Origin: Pseudomonadota bacterium | Lineage (GTDB): Bacteria > Pseudomonadota > Gammaproteobacteria > Steroidobacterales > Steroidobacteraceae | DNA: 64,000 bases | Direction: 5' to 3' | Assembly: GCA_021843755.1 (NCBI GenBank) | Contig: JAKBWB010000061.1 | Location: 1 to 64,000 of the forward strand | Shown here: one piece after another, positions 36,953-47,325 of the stretch | Layout of the letters: every line of letters starts with the position of its first letter | Numbering within the stretch: the first letter of the stretch is position 1 | Made by a program: the position numbers and the translations under genes | The notes under the pieces: model-generated | What the model saw: only the letters and a program-made list of their open reading frames with translations | What the model was told of the DNA's origin: nothing | Databases searched by the model: none

Positions 36953-39322
36953 CTACTGCCGCTCGCTCTCGCCGGCGAGCCGCAGCCAGGTCTCGATCAC
37001 GGTGTCGGGGTTGAGCGAGATGCTCTCGATGCCCTGATCGAGCAGCCAGCGTGCGAAGTCAGGATGATCCGAGGGCCCCTGACCGCAGATTCCGATGTAC
37101 TTGCCCTGGTTGCGGCAGGCGGTGATCGCCATGGCGATCAGACGGCGTACGGCCGGGTCACGCTCGTCGAATTGATGCGCCACGAGCGCCGAGTCGCGAT
37201 CGAGCCCGAGCGTCAGCTGGGTGAGGTCATTGGAGCCGATCGACATGCCGTCGAAGTGCTCGAGGTACTCATCGGCGAGCAGCGCGTTGGTCGGCAGCTC
37301 GCACATCATGATCACTTGCAGGCCCCGCTCGCCGCGCTTGAGGCCATTGTCGGCGAGCAGCTCGGTCACTCTGCGGCCCTCGGCGACGGTGCGCACGAAC
37401 GGCACCATGACCTGCACGTTCTCGAGCCCTTGCTGCTCGCGCACGCGTTTGATCGCTCGGCACTCGAGCTCGAAGCACGGCCGAAAGCGCTCATCGACAT
37501 AGCGGGCCGCGCCGCGCAAGCCCAGCATGGGGTTCTCTTCGCGCGGCTCATAGCGGCTGCCGCCGATGAGGTTGGCGTACTCGTTCGATTTGAAATCGGA
37601 AAGACGCACGATGACCGGTTCCGGGGCGAACGCCGCGGCGATCTGGGCGATGCCCTCGGCAAGCTTCTCGACATAGAAGCTCACCGGGTCGGAGTAGCCG
37701 GCCATCAGCGGGACGATCTGCTCGCGCAGTCCGGCGTCGAGCTGCGCGTATTCGAGCAGGGCCCGCGGGTGCACGCCGATCAGCCGGCTGATGATGAATT
37801 CCAGCCGCGCCAGGCCGACGCCCCGGTTGGGTATTGCGGCGAATCCAAACGCCCGATCGGGGTTGGCGACGTTCATCATGATCTTGACGGGCAGCTTCGG
37901 CAGCGTGCCGAGCTCGATCTGGCGGTGCTCGAACTCGAGCAGCCCCTCGTAGACGTGGCCAGTGTCCCCTTCGGCGCACGAGACCGTCACCGGCTGACCC
38001 TCGCCGATGCGCGCGGTCGCGTCCGTGCACCCGACCACCGCGGGGATGCCGAGCTCGCGGGCGATGATGGCCGCATGACAGGTGCGTCCGCCGCGGTTGG
38101 TCACGATGGCCGCGGCCCGCTTCATGACCGGCTCCCAATCCGGGTCGGTCATGTCCGCGACCAGGACATCGCCACTGTGCACGCGGGCCATCTCCCGCAC
38201 CTCGCGCACGATGCGCGCCGGACCGGCGCCGATGCGCTGGCCGATGCTGCGCCCGGTGGCGAGCACGCGGGTGCGGCTCGATTTGAGCGCAAAGCGCTCG
38301 ATGGTGCGTCCGGAGCGGCTCTGCACGGTCTCGGGGCGGGCCTGCAGGATGTAGAGCTTGCCGCTCTCGCCGTCCTTGCCCCATTCGATATCCATCGGCT
38401 TGCCGTAGTGCGTCTCGATGATGAGCCCCTGGCGCGCCAGCTCGAGGACGTCGGCGTCGCTCAGGCAGAAGCGCGCGCGCTGCGCGGGGGCGACCTCCAC
38501 GGTGCGCACCCGCGCCTGCTCCCCGGGCTCGGCGTAGATCATCTTGATCGCCTTGCCGCCGAGGTTGCGCCGCAACAGCGCCGCCTTGCCCTGGCGCAGC
38601 GCCGGCTTGTAGACGTAGAACTCATCGGGATTGACCGCTCCCTGGACCACGGTCTCGCCGAGCCCGTAGGCGGCGGTGATGAATACCACGTCGCGAAATC
38701 CCGAGTCCGTATCGAGCGTGAACATGACACCGCTCGCACCGAGGTCGCTGCGCACCATGTGCTGCACGCCGGCCGAGAGCGCCACCGCTGAGTGATCGAA
38801 TCCTTGGTGGACCCGATAGGCGATGGCGCGATCGTTGAACAGCGAGGCGAACACCGCGCGCATCGCGGCCAGCACCTGTGCCTCGCCGCGCACGTTCAGG
38901 AACGTCTCCTGCTGGCCCGCGAAGGAGGCCTCGGGCAGGTCCTCGGCCGTGGCCGAGGAGCGTACCGCCACGGCGATCTGCCGCCCGCCGCCGAGCTGGC
39001 GCAGCGCATCCCGGACGGCCTGCTCGAGCGGCGGTGGCAAGCCGGTGGCGAGGATCCACTGGCGAATGCGCGCTCCGGTGGCGGCCAGGCGCACGATGTC
39101 GTTCACCTCGAGAGTGGCGAGCTCGGCGCGGATGCGGGCATCGAGTCCGTCCTGCCGGAGAAATTCACGATAGGCATGCGCAGTGGTGGCGAAGCCGTCC
39201 GGGACGCTGATGCCGAGCGGCCCGAGCGCTCGGATCATCTCTCCGAGGGAGGCGTTCTTGCCGCCGACGGATTCGATGTCGTGTTGACCCACCCGCTCGA
39301 AGGGTACGACGTATGCGTCCAT
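36953..39322 (-). CDS. ppsA: Phosphoenolpyruvate synthase
   Basis: The 789-residue protein covers the full length of PpsA. It has an N-terminal ATP-grasp-like domain ([34 protein letters not shown]), the swivelling phosphohistidine domain with [15 protein letters not shown] (catalytic His about 420) and a C-terminal PEP/pyruvate barrel ([30 protein letters not shown]). It converts pyruvate and ATP to PEP, AMP and phosphate for gluconeogenesis. It is divergent from its own regulatory protein gene. Confidence 0.96.
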   Translation of the reverse strand: MDAYVVPFERVGQHDIESVGGKNASLGEMIRALGPLGISVPDGFATTAHAYREFLRQDGLDARIRAELATLEVNDIVRLAATGARIRQWILATGLPPPLEQAVRDALRQLGGGRQIAVAVRSSATAEDLPEASFAGQQETFLNVRGEAQVLAAMRAVFASLFNDRAIAYRVHQGFDHSAVALSAGVQHMVRSDLGASGVMFTLDTDSGFRDVVFITAAYGLGETVVQGAVNPDEFYVYKPALRQGKAALLRRNLGGKAIKMIYAEPGEQARVRTVEVAPAQRARFCLSDADVLELARQGLIIETHYGKPMDIEWGKDGESGKLYILQARPETVQSRSGRTIERFALKSSRTRVLATGRSIGQRIGAGPARIVREVREMARVHSGDVLVADMTDPDWEPVMKRAAAIVTNRGGRTCHAAIIARELGIPAVVGCTDATARIGEGQPVTVSCAEGDTGHVYEGLLEFEHRQIELGTLPKLPVKIMMNVANPDRAFGFAAIPNRGVGLARLEFIISRLIGVHPRALLEYAQLDAGLREQIVPLMAGYSDPVSFYVEKLAEGIAQIAAAFAPEPVIVRLSDFKSNEYANLIGGSRYEPREENPMLGLRGAARYVDERFRPCFELECRAIKRVREQQGLENVQVMVPFVRTVAEGRRVTELLADNGLKRGERGLQVIMMCELPTNALLADEYLEHFDGMSIGSNDLTQLTLGLDRDSALVAHQFDERDPAVRRLIAMAITACRNQGKYIGICGQGPSDHPDFARWLLDQGIESISLNPDTVIETWLRLAGESERQ

Positions 39323-39404
39323 CGGAAATCCTGTCTGCTGCTTGCTCCGCGCCGCGCGCGGTGGAACACTGCGTGCCCTGGGAATCGCTGCCGAGCCTCG
39401 CGCC

Positions 39405-40226
39405 GTGGGCCGACGAACCGTTTTCTTCGTCTCTGACCAGACGGGAGTGACCGCCGAGACGCTGGGTCACAGTCTGATGACCCAGTTCGAGGGTCTGGAA
39501 TTTCGCGCGGTGACTTTGCCATTTGTCTCGACCGTTGACAAGGCCGAGGAGGTGGTGCGCCGCATCGATCGCGCGGCGCTCGAGGACGGTCGGCGGCCGA
39601 TCGTATTCAGCACGCTCGTGCACGATGAGTTGCGCGACGTGGTCCGGCGCTCGCACGGTCTGTGCCTGGATTTCTTCGCCGCATTCGTCGGGCCGCTGGA
39701 GCGGGAACTCGATACCCGCTCGACGCATCGGGCCGGACGCGCCCACGGCATCGCCGATCCGGCGGCTTACTCCGCGCGCATCAATGCCACCAACTTTGCG
39801 TTGGCCAACGACGACGGCGCCGGTGGCGACTATGCACATGCCGACATCGTGCTGATCGGCGTGTCACGCTGTGGCAAGACTCCCACGTGCCTGTATCTGG
39901 CGCTGCAGTACGGGATCTTCGCGGCCAATTATCCGCTGACGGAGGAGGATCTGGATTGCGGGCGGCTGCCGGGCCGAATCGAGCCGTTTCGCACCAAGCT
40001 GTTTGCGCTCACCATCAAGCCCGAGCGGTTGCAGCAGATTCGCAACGAGCGCCGCCCGAACAGCCGCTATGCCTCCGCGCCGCAGGTGCGCTACGAGCTG
40101 CACTCCGCCGAGGCGCTGATCGCGCAACACGGCATCCCCTCGCTGGATACCACCGAGTGCTCGATCGAGGAGATCGCCAGCCGGATCCTCAATACCACCG
40201 GCATCGAGCGGCGGTTACGCACCTGA
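39405..40226 (+). CDS. ppsR: PEP synthase regulatory kinase/phosphorylase
   Basis: About 273 residues of the DUF299 family: [21 protein letters not shown] at the N-terminus, [11 protein letters not shown], and the P-loop-like [16 protein letters not shown] with NYPLTEEDL after it. It inactivates PpsA by ADP-dependent Thr phosphorylation and reactivates it by Pi-dependent phosphorolysis. GTG 39405 gives a normal-length N-terminus and leaves 82 bases for divergent promoters. TTG 39342 is possible but would leave 19. Confidence 0.92.
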   Translation: MGRRTVFFVSDQTGVTAETLGHSLMTQFEGLEFRAVTLPFVSTVDKAEEVVRRIDRAALEDGRRPIVFSTLVHDELRDVVRRSHGLCLDFFAAFVGPLERELDTRSTHRAGRAHGIADPAAYSARINATNFALANDDGAGGDYAHADIVLIGVSRCGKTPTCLYLALQYGIFAANYPLTEEDLDCGRLPGRIEPFRTKLFALTIKPERLQQIRNERRPNSRYASAPQVRYELHSAEALIAQHGIPSLDTTECSIEEIASRILNTTGIERRLRT

Positions 40227-40322
40227 GGTCGGTTGCTAGCACGAAAATTGCACACGTGATGGGCGAGGCGTCTTCGGGCGCCACGGCTTGCGCTGTCGTG
40301 CCCCTCCGCTATAGTCGGGGTG

Positions 40323-40781
40323 ATGCGCAATGAGACATTGACCCTGGTTTCCTGGCGGGCTCGACCCCGCAGCTTCGTGGCGCTGATGAGCCTGTACGAG
40401 AGCAACTATATTCGACTCGGCCGGCTCGTCGGGGCGCCTGGCGCGCTCGTCGGAACCTATCGCTCGCGGGTGGCGGGTGACTGCGATCTGCTGCTGGCCG
40501 TGGTGGAGCGGTGCGCGTACACCAGCATCCTGGATCTCACGTACGAGCTGCACGACGGGAAGGAGCCGGTGCGTTTTCCGCAGCTGCGCTTGCGCGTGTA
40601 TCACGATGCGCGGCTGGTCGAGGCCGAGCGCTGCGCGGGCACCACGGCAGAGACTGCGCTGCAGGCAGGTCGATGCGCAGAGCGTGAACTGCATCAGCGC
40701 TGGATGCGAAACATGATGTTAAACAAATGGTTGGAGTATTGTGCGGAGCGTGGCCATCGCTTCGCGGCACCCATCATGTGA
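40323..40781 (+). CDS. DUF1249 (YqiB-like) protein
   Basis: A 152-residue protein matching the YqiB/DUF1249 family: SLYESNYIRLGRLV near the N-terminus, YTSILDLTYELHD, LRLRVYHDARLVEA and MLNKWLEYCAERGH at the end. In E. coli yqiB lies beside cpdA and nudF; its function is unknown. A GTG directly before the ATG (40320) is also in frame. Confidence 0.82.
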   Translation: MRNETLTLVSWRARPRSFVALMSLYESNYIRLGRLVGAPGALVGTYRSRVAGDCDLLLAVVERCAYTSILDLTYELHDGKEPVRFPQLRLRVYHDARLVEAERCAGTTAETALQAGRCAERELHQRWMRNMMLNKWLEYCAERGHRFAAPIM

Positions 40782-40808
40782 TTCCCGGCGGCGCATTCCG
40801 CACCGGCG

Positions 40809-41852
40809 ATGAAGGCATTTCGACAACTGGGCTTTCTCAAGCTGCCATTCCAGCGCGCGCAGGCGTCGCCCGACGACCATCGCGTGCTCGCCTTGTTTCG
40901 CAATCGCGCCGAGCTGAAGAAGGCCTTTGGTGACCTCAAGGACGATCTGGAGCGGCTGAAGGATCGAATCAAGCAGCAGGAAGGCCTCACGCGGCGGGTG
41001 CGGGAGACCCTGGCGGGGCTGGAGACGCGTCTTGGCGTGAACGAGACCGCTTATCCGGCGCTGGTGTTCTATCAGCTGCGCCACCTGTGGGAGCGAGGCC
41101 ATGAGCAGCTCGAGCGTTTCGGCGGGGAACTGGCGGCCCAGCAGGACGCGCACGAGCGCCGCGCGCATCTGGCCGAGCACAACCGACAGCAGTTCGCCAG
41201 GCGCCAGAGCGCCGAGCAGCATCTGCACGTCACGCGTCAGCTTGCCGTGCAGGCGGCCGAGCGGCTCGAGCATCTCGAGCAGGAGCGTGCCCGGTTGCGC
41301 CGTGTGTGGCACTTCTTCAAGCGGCGCGCCCTCGAGCACACGATCGCGCGCGCGCGCGCCGAGTCCGCCGAGGCCGACGTGTCGCTCGGGTCGGCGCAGA
41401 AAGCCGCGGCCGAGATCGCCGCGACGCCGGTCCCGCCGTTTCCGGGGCTCTCGCTGCAGGCCCGGCGCATGATCAATCTCACCGTCATCGCCTACGCGCA
41501 GGTCATGTGCCAGCGCCTGACGGTCATGCCGCTGCTGCTCATGCGTGCCCGCGATGCGGTTCTCAGCCGCGACGTGATCGACGAGTATGGCAGCCGCACG
41601 GAGTGTCTTGCGCTGATGGGTCAGATCGAGCGCGCCGAAGCGTTGCTCGGCTCCAATGCCAGCGTCAGCCACGACATCCGCGTGCGCATCAAGGCGCTGC
41701 GCCTGCTGGCGCAGTACCGCGATCCCGAGGACGCCATCCCGACGGCCGATTCCATCGGTGGCGCCTCGGCACAGGCCGCCGGCTCGCCGGCGGGCATTCC
41801 GAATGTGCTGGCCGAGGACACCTGGCACATTCACGGCGTCCTGCTGCGCTGA
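40809..41852 (+). CDS. Coiled-coil protein of unknown function
   Basis: The 347-residue protein has two long charged helical regions likely to form coiled coils (about 30-75: KKAFGDLKDDLERLKDRIKQQ; about 95-200: rich in Glu, Arg, Gln, Ala). A more globular C-terminal part has SLQARRMINLTVIAYAQVMCQ and SHDIRVRIKALRLLAQYRD. There is no signal peptide or membrane segment. It starts 27 bases after the DUF1249 gene and is probably co-transcribed. I do not recognise the family. Confidence 0.72.
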   Translation: MKAFRQLGFLKLPFQRAQASPDDHRVLALFRNRAELKKAFGDLKDDLERLKDRIKQQEGLTRRVRETLAGLETRLGVNETAYPALVFYQLRHLWERGHEQLERFGGELAAQQDAHERRAHLAEHNRQQFARRQSAEQHLHVTRQLAVQAAERLEHLEQERARLRRVWHFFKRRALEHTIARARAESAEADVSLGSAQKAAAEIAATPVPPFPGLSLQARRMINLTVIAYAQVMCQRLTVMPLLLMRARDAVLSRDVIDEYGSRTECLALMGQIERAEALLGSNASVSHDIRVRIKALRLLAQYRDPEDAIPTADSIGGASAQAAGSPAGIPNVLAEDTWHIHGVLLR

Positions 41853-41865
41853 GCGCGCCGCGGCG

Positions 41866-43986
41866 CTAGTCGCCCCTGGCGAGCTGCTGCTTGGCCTGGC
41901 CGGCGTGGTCCAGGCGGACCATGTCGGCCACGATGTCCTTGGCCTGATCGAGGACCACGTCGGGGATCTTGTCGTTCTTGCCGCCGATCTGGTCGACCTT
42001 CTTCAGCGGCGGCAAGCCGAATGCGGCGCGGCGCTGATTGTCGAGCGCGAGGAGCTTCTCGTCCTGTTCGTGCCGTTCCAGGCGCCGTGTGGCGAGGTCG
42101 AGCGAGAGCACCTTCTGCGCGCGTATCGCCTCGATGTCGTGGATGTCCCCGACCAGCCAGCGAAAGTTCGGATCGCGCTGCTCGCGTGCCTGCTCTTCGG
42201 CTTTGAGCTTGGCGATCGACGGAACCGCCGCCGTGCCGGTGCTGACCTCGAACGGCACGGGGCCGATCGTGTTGTACGGCAGCGCGCGCGGCATGCTGCT
42301 CTCGCCGACGGTCTTCGGGTTGATCGCCGAGGGCAGCGCGATGTTGGGAATCACGCCGCGCAGCTGCGTGCTCTGACCGGTGATGCGGTAGAACTTGCCG
42401 ATGGTCACGGCGATCTGGCCCTCGATCGGCCGGCTGCTCCAGCGGTCGAGCGGGATCAGGTTCTGCACCGTGCCTTTGCCGAAGGTGTTCTGCCCGACGA
42501 TCACCCCGCGGTGATAATCCTGGATCGCTCCGGCGAAGATCTCCGAGGCCGAGGCGCTCAAGCGGTTGACCAGCACCGCCAGCGGCCCGGTGTAGATCGG
42601 CGCCTTTTCCGGATCGTCCAGCACCTCGATGTGCCCGGAGCGGCCGCGCAGCTGCACCACCGGACCATGGATGAACAGTCCGGTCAGAGCCGTCGCCTGC
42701 GGCAGGTAGCCGCCGCCGTCATTGCGCAGATCGAGCAACAGTCCCTGCATGTGCTCCTTCTCGAACTTCAGGATCAGCCGGCGTACGTCCCGGGTGGTGG
42801 ACGGATAGTTGCTGTCCCCGTCGTCCTCGGCTTTGACGTCCTCGTAGAAGCTCGGCACGGTGATCACGCCGATCTTGTAGGTCTGGCCGTTCTGCTTGAC
42901 GGTCTCGAGCTTGCCCTGCGCTTCCTGCGCCTTGAGCGTCACGCGGTTGCGCACGAGGCTCACCACCGTCTCCTTGCCGCCCGGATGTGCTCCGGCCGGC
43001 AGGATCTGCAAGCGCACCGTCGTGCCCGCCTTGCCGCGGATCAGCTGCACCACCTTGCCCAGGCGCCAGCCGACGACGTCGGTGATGTGCCCATGGACGC
43101 CCTGGCCGACCCCGGTAATGCGATCGTTGGGCTTCAGTTTGCCGCTGATCGCCGCCGGCCCTCCGGGGATGACGTTGACCACCTTGATGTAGTTGCCGTC
43201 CATCTCCAGCGAGGCGCCGATGCCCTGGTAGTTCAGGCTCATCTCGATGTTGTACTCCTCGGAGTTCAGCGGCGAGAAGTACGTCGTATGCGGATCGAAG
43301 GTGCGCGCGTACGCGTTCATCAATTCTTCGAACACGTCCTCGGAGCTGAACCGCTTGATGCTGCGCAGCTCCGCCGCGAAGCGCTTGCGCAACGTGCCGG
43401 CCGCCTGCGGCCAGCTCTTGCCGGAGAGCATCAGCGAGATCGCATCGTTCATCACCCGCTCGTGCCACAGAGCGTCCATCTGCGCCTCGGTGGCCGGCCA
43501 TGGGGCGTGCCTGCGGTCGTAGCGATAGGTCGCGTCCGTGTTGAAGTCGGGCTCCTTGGCGAGCAGGCCGATCGCGTACCGCAGCCGCTCGCTACTCAAT
43601 TGCTTGAATCGCTGGAAGATGAGGAACGCGGGATCGAGTTTTCCGGCCTCGAGCAGCTGGGCGAAATCATTGCCGTACTTGCGGTCGAAGCCGTGCACGT
43701 CGGCGGCGAGAAAGTAGGCGTGCTCGGGATCGAGAAAGTGCAGATAGCGCGCGAAGACGAGCTGGGAGAAATGCGCGTTGATTTTCGGGTCGCTGTACTG
43801 ATACTCGGTGAGTATCTGTCCGACTTTGCGTGCAACCGCGCGCTGCGTGGCGGTCGGGGCCAGCGCGCCGGGCGGCAGAATCGCCGCGCGCGCCGGGGTC
43901 CGGGGCATCAGCACGGCCGCGCCGAGTGCGACGAGCACCGCGGCGGCGGCCAGCCATCCAACAAGGCGACGTAGAGGATGAGTCAT
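41866..43986 (-). CDS. prc: Carboxy-terminal processing protease
   Basis: The 706-residue periplasmic protease has an N-terminal signal/anchor (LVGWLAAAAVLVALGAAVL), a helical N-terminal domain and a PDZ domain (IGASLEMDGNYIKVVNVIPGGPA). The catalytic S41 domain contains LLLDLRNDGGGYLPQA, the nucleophile Ser in NRLSASASEIFAGA and the general-base Lys in GQNTFGKGTVQ. Then come a DUF3340-type C-terminal part. Prc/Tsp degrades proteins with non-polar C-termini, including tmRNA-tagged ones, and trims envelope proteins. Confidence 0.93.
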   Translation of the reverse strand: MTHPLRRLVGWLAAAAVLVALGAAVLMPRTPARAAILPPGALAPTATQRAVARKVGQILTEYQYSDPKINAHFSQLVFARYLHFLDPEHAYFLAADVHGFDRKYGNDFAQLLEAGKLDPAFLIFQRFKQLSSERLRYAIGLLAKEPDFNTDATYRYDRRHAPWPATEAQMDALWHERVMNDAISLMLSGKSWPQAAGTLRKRFAAELRSIKRFSSEDVFEELMNAYARTFDPHTTYFSPLNSEEYNIEMSLNYQGIGASLEMDGNYIKVVNVIPGGPAAISGKLKPNDRITGVGQGVHGHITDVVGWRLGKVVQLIRGKAGTTVRLQILPAGAHPGGKETVVSLVRNRVTLKAQEAQGKLETVKQNGQTYKIGVITVPSFYEDVKAEDDGDSNYPSTTRDVRRLILKFEKEHMQGLLLDLRNDGGGYLPQATALTGLFIHGPVVQLRGRSGHIEVLDDPEKAPIYTGPLAVLVNRLSASASEIFAGAIQDYHRGVIVGQNTFGKGTVQNLIPLDRWSSRPIEGQIAVTIGKFYRITGQSTQLRGVIPNIALPSAINPKTVGESSMPRALPYNTIGPVPFEVSTGTAAVPSIAKLKAEEQAREQRDPNFRWLVGDIHDIEAIRAQKVLSLDLATRRLERHEQDEKLLALDNQRRAAFGLPPLKKVDQIGGKNDKIPDVVLDQAKDIVADMVRLDHAGQAKQQLARGD

Positions 43987-44075
43987 CGTGAGATAGCTCG
44001 AGACAGTCCTAAGGAATGGAAGTTCGACACGGGCACATCAGCGCCGATCGGCCGCATGCGCGCTGCGCGCACGGC

Positions 44076-44399
44076 TCAGCTCCGGGACATGAACCGCAGG
44101 AGCGCCAGCCACAGCCGCAAGATGAGCAGCAGCGGCACCGGGCCGAGTGCGGCCACCCAGTAAACCAATTGGCCCCGTGCCAGCTCCGTGAAATAGTTCC
44201 CATAGAGCGACAGCGGGCCGTAGCCCGGTCCGCTGTCGCCATGCGTATACGGACCGAGCGTGAAGTGCCCCGCCAGCCAGATCAGCAGCGGCAGGATCAG
44301 CAGTCCGAAGGCGAGTGCTGCCCCGAGCAGCAGCAGCTCACGCTTGAGATTGAACGGCGCGGATCGGGTCGCGGGTAATTCGGTGCGCAGCTCCATCAT
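44076..44399 (-). CDS. Small two-helix membrane protein
   Basis: A 107-residue protein with two membrane segments (LLLLGAALAFGLLILPLLIWLAG; YWVAALGPVPLLLILRLWLALL) and a Gly/Tyr-rich loop THGDSGPGYGPLSLYGNYF between them. The pattern suggests a conserved gammaproteobacterial protein of unknown role. It is upstream of prc on the same strand (89 bases) and divergent from the Gfo/Idh gene. ATG 44399 or 44396 may be the start. Confidence 0.68.
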   Translation of the reverse strand: MMELRTELPATRSAPFNLKRELLLLGAALAFGLLILPLLIWLAGHFTLGPYTHGDSGPGYGPLSLYGNYFTELARGQLVYWVAALGPVPLLLILRLWLALLRFMSRS

Positions 44400-44501
44400 G
44401 GGCACCAGTGTAGCCGATCCGCAGGCCCGCGGTCCCAATCTGGCCGCTTCCGGGGTGCCGACGGTGGTCCGCGGCCGCTCCGGGCAGGTCATAATAGGCG
44501 C

Positions 44502-45479
44502 ATGGAACCCATCAAGGCAGCCGTCATCGGCGTCGGCTATCTCGGGCGCTTCCATGCCCAAAAATACGCCGAGTCCCCGCACTGCCGGCTCGAGGCGGTG
44601 GTCGATACCGGGCAGGAGCCGCGCGAGCGGGTGGCCGCCGAACTCGGGATTGCGGCGCTGGCGGACTATCGCCCGCTGCTCGGCAAAGTGGATGCGGTCA
44701 GCATCGTGACGCCGACTCCGCTGCATTTCGCGATCGCCCGCGATTTCCTCGAGGCTGGCGCCCATGTGCTGGTGGAGAAGCCGATCACCGAGACGCCCCG
44801 CGAGGCACGCGTGCTGATCGATCTTGCCGCGCGCGAGGGCCGTGTCCTGCAGGTGGGCCACCTGGAACGGTTCAATTCGGCGATTCTCGCCGCCGAGCCG
44901 TATCTGCGCGCGCCACGGTTCGTCGAGTGTCACCGCCTGGCGCCCTACCGCGCGCGCGGCACCGACGTGAACGTGGTGCTCGATTTGATGATCCACGACA
45001 TCGATCTGGTGCAGGCCATCGTCGGGGCCCCGGTGCTGACCATCGATGCGATCGGCACGCCGGTGTTTTCCGATGCCATCGATATTGCCAACGCCCGGAT
45101 CCGCTTCGCCAACGGCTGCGTCGTCAATGCCACCGCGAGCAGAGTGAGCCTGAAGACCGAGCGCAAGATGCGGCTGTTCGAGGACGATGCCTATCTCTCG
45201 CTCGATCTGCAGCAGAAGGTCATGACGCTCATCCGCAAGCGCGACGGTGCATCCGGGGATGCACAGCTGCCGGTGAGCATCGAGGAGCAGAGTCTCGAGC
45301 AGGGCGATGCGCTGAAGGCCGAGATCGAGTCGTTCCTCGAGTGCATCCGCACCGGCAAGCCGCCGGTGGTCAGCGGCGAGGACGGCCTGATGGCGCTCGA
45401 TACGGCCATGCGCATCACCGAGCAGGTCAACGAGTCGCTGGCGGCGCGTCAGCTGACCGAGCGTAGCGCGCATGGGTGA
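44502..45479 (+). CDS. Gfo/Idh/MocA-family oxidoreductase
   Basis: A 325-residue NAD(P)-dependent oxidoreductase with an N-terminal Rossmann fold (AVIGVGYLGRFHAQKYA), the family EKP motif (HVLVEKPITET) and the MIHDIDL active-site region in the C-terminal domain. The N-terminus resembles GnnA-type enzymes that oxidise UDP-GlcNAc at C3, but the partner aminotransferase is not here. Its stop overlaps the next gene by eight bases, so the three downstream-reading genes form one operon. Confidence 0.85.
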   Translation: MEPIKAAVIGVGYLGRFHAQKYAESPHCRLEAVVDTGQEPRERVAAELGIAALADYRPLLGKVDAVSIVTPTPLHFAIARDFLEAGAHVLVEKPITETPREARVLIDLAAREGRVLQVGHLERFNSAILAAEPYLRAPRFVECHRLAPYRARGTDVNVVLDLMIHDIDLVQAIVGAPVLTIDAIGTPVFSDAIDIANARIRFANGCVVNATASRVSLKTERKMRLFEDDAYLSLDLQQKVMTLIRKRDGASGDAQLPVSIEEQSLEQGDALKAEIESFLECIRTGKPPVVSGEDGLMALDTAMRITEQVNESLAARQLTERSAHG

Positions 45480-46392
45480 GCCTGCCGCGCAGCCGAGCGC
45501 TGCGCCGCGCCGCGTGGTGGTCGCGGCGATACAGATGGACTGCACCTGGGATGCGGATCGCAACATCGCCGTGGCCGAGCGCCTGGTGCGGCGGGCCGCC
45601 GCCGCCGGGGCGCAGATCATTCTTCTGCCCGAGCTGTTCCAGACGCCGTACTTCTGCATCGAGCAGGATCCGCGGCACCTGCAGCTCGCTCGGGCCGTCG
45701 GCGACGATCGCGCGGTGGGCCATTTCGGGGCGCTGGCGCGTGAGCTCGGCGTGGTGCTGCCGATCAGCTTCTTCGAACGAGCCGGTCCGGCGTATTTCAA
45801 TTCGGTGGCCGTGCTCGATGCCGATGGCGCATTGCTCGGGGTGTATCGCAAGTCGCACATACCTGACGGGCCGGGCTATCAGGAGAAGTATTACTTCAGC
45901 CCCGGCGACACCGGTTTGAAAGTCTGGGCCACCCGATACGGACGGATCGGGGTCGGGATCTGCTGGGATCAATGGTTTCCCGAGGCTGCCCGCGCCATGG
46001 TGCTCGCCGGCGCCGAACTCCTGTTCTATCCGACGGCGATCGGCACCGAACCGCCGCCGGCGGCGCCGCTCGACTCGCGCGGGCACTGGCAACGCACCCA
46101 GCAGGGCCATGCGGCGGCCAATCTCACGCCGCTCATCGCCGCCAACCGCTACGGCCTCGAGCGTTCCCTGCAGGACCCGCAGCGGCTCCATATCCGCTTC
46201 TACGGCGCCTCGTTCATCACCGATGCGCTGGGGGACAAGGTGGCCGAGGCCCCGCAAGCCGATGATGCCGTGCTCATCGCCGAGTTCGATCTGGCGGAGA
46301 ATGCCGGCCGGCGCGACAGCTGGTTCGTTTTTCGGGACCGTCGCCCGGATCTTTACGGAGCGCTCGTCACTCTGGACGGACGGAGCCGATGA
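45472..46392 (+). CDS. aguB: Nitrilase-family amidohydrolase, N-carbamoylputrescine amidase-like
   Basis: A 306-residue carbon-nitrogen hydrolase with the Glu-Lys-Cys triad in LLPELFQTPYF, YRKSHIPDGPGY and GICWDQWFPE, followed by YPTAIG and AANRYG. This pattern fits N-carbamoylputrescine amidohydrolase of the agmatine to putrescine route. The usual partner, agmatine deiminase (aguA), is not in the window, so the gene name is by similarity only. Confidence 0.82.
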   Translation: MGEPAAQPSAAPRRVVVAAIQMDCTWDADRNIAVAERLVRRAAAAGAQIILLPELFQTPYFCIEQDPRHLQLARAVGDDRAVGHFGALARELGVVLPISFFERAGPAYFNSVAVLDADGALLGVYRKSHIPDGPGYQEKYYFSPGDTGLKVWATRYGRIGVGICWDQWFPEAARAMVLAGAELLFYPTAIGTEPPPAAPLDSRGHWQRTQQGHAAANLTPLIAANRYGLERSLQDPQRLHIRFYGASFITDALGDKVAEAPQADDAVLIAEFDLAENAGRRDSWFVFRDRRPDLYGALVTLDGRSR

Positions 46393-47324
46393 GCGAGGCA
46401 GCGGTGCCGCGGCGCGGTCCGGCCCGCGTCGCGTTGGTCAGTGCCCGCGCGGCGCGCGGACTCGACGCGGACATGGAGCCTCTGGCCGCCGCACTCGCGG
46501 CGCGCGGCGTTGGCCGTGAGGTGGTCGAGTGGGACGATGCGAGCGTGCGCTGGGCGCAGTTCGACCTGGCGTTGCTGCGCTCGACCTGGGACTACACCGA
46601 GCGGCTCGGGGAGTTTCGCGGCTGGGTGCGGCGGGCCGCGAGTCTCACCCGATTGCACAATCCCGCGCCGCTGCTCGAGTGGAACACCGACAAGCACTAC
46701 CTGCGGGACTTGGCCGCCCTGGGGCTGCCGGTGGTCCCGAGCGCCTTCATCGAGCCGGGCGCGCCGCCGCGGCCGGCGATCGAGCGATTCCTCGCCGAGC
46801 ATCCGTGTGCGGAATTCGTGATCAAGCCGGCCGTGGGCGCCGGCTCACGCGGAGCGCGGCGTCTGGGCCGTGCACAGCTCGCTGAGGCACAGGCGCACGC
46901 GGCGAGCCTGCTCGAGGCGGATCGCAGCGTGGTGCTGCAGCCTTATTTGGCGGGCGTCGATCGTGACGGGGAGACGGCGCTGCTGTTCTTCAGTGGCCGG
47001 TTCAGTCATGCCATCCGCAAGGGGCCGCTGCTGCGGCCCAACGCCGCTCCCACCCGGGCGCTGTTCGCCCCCGAGCACATCACCGTGCGAACGCCGGCGG
47101 CTGACGAGCGGGCGGTCGCCGAGGATGTTGTGGCGGCCATCCATGACTCGGGGCGCGCGCCGCGGACAGTGCTTTACGCGCGTGTCGATCTGTTGCGCGA
47201 TCCGGCCGGCGCGCCGCGGCTGCTCGAACTCGAGCTCGCCGAGCCGTCGCTGTTTCTGACCTACGCCGACGGTGCGGCCGAGCGCTTTGCCGGGTCGATT
47301 CTCGAGGCTCTGGGCACGTCCTGA
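46389..47324 (+). CDS. ATP-grasp ligase
   Basis: The 311-residue protein has an ATP-grasp layout: RSTWDYTERLGEFRGWVRR near residue 65, NTDKHYLRDLAALGLPVVPS, the ATP-binding VIKPAVGAGSRGARR, a lid with QPYLAGVDRDGETALLFF and the metal-binding LELELAEPSLFL at the end. It resembles RimK/glutathione-synthetase and DcsG-like ligases that join a carboxylate to an amine. Its start overlaps the amidase stop by four bases, so it should work on the same metabolite. The substrate is unknown. Confidence 0.82.
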   Translation: MSEAAVPRRGPARVALVSARAARGLDADMEPLAAALAARGVGREVVEWDDASVRWAQFDLALLRSTWDYTERLGEFRGWVRRAASLTRLHNPAPLLEWNTDKHYLRDLAALGLPVVPSAFIEPGAPPRPAIERFLAEHPCAEFVIKPAVGAGSRGARRLGRAQLAEAQAHAASLLEADRSVVLQPYLAGVDRDGETALLFFSGRFSHAIRKGPLLRPNAAPTRALFAPEHITVRTPAADERAVAEDVVAAIHDSGRAPRTVLYARVDLLRDPAGAPRLLELELAEPSLFLTYADGAAERFAGSILEALGTS

Positions 47325-47325
47325 T

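Noticed and set aside
41656-43974. A 772-residue plus-strand frame
   Set aside because: Antisense to prc, which has the full protease signature.
45472-46392. Polyamine operon (aguAB)
   Set aside because: No agmatine deiminase or other polyamine gene is nearby, so only the enzyme family is claimed.
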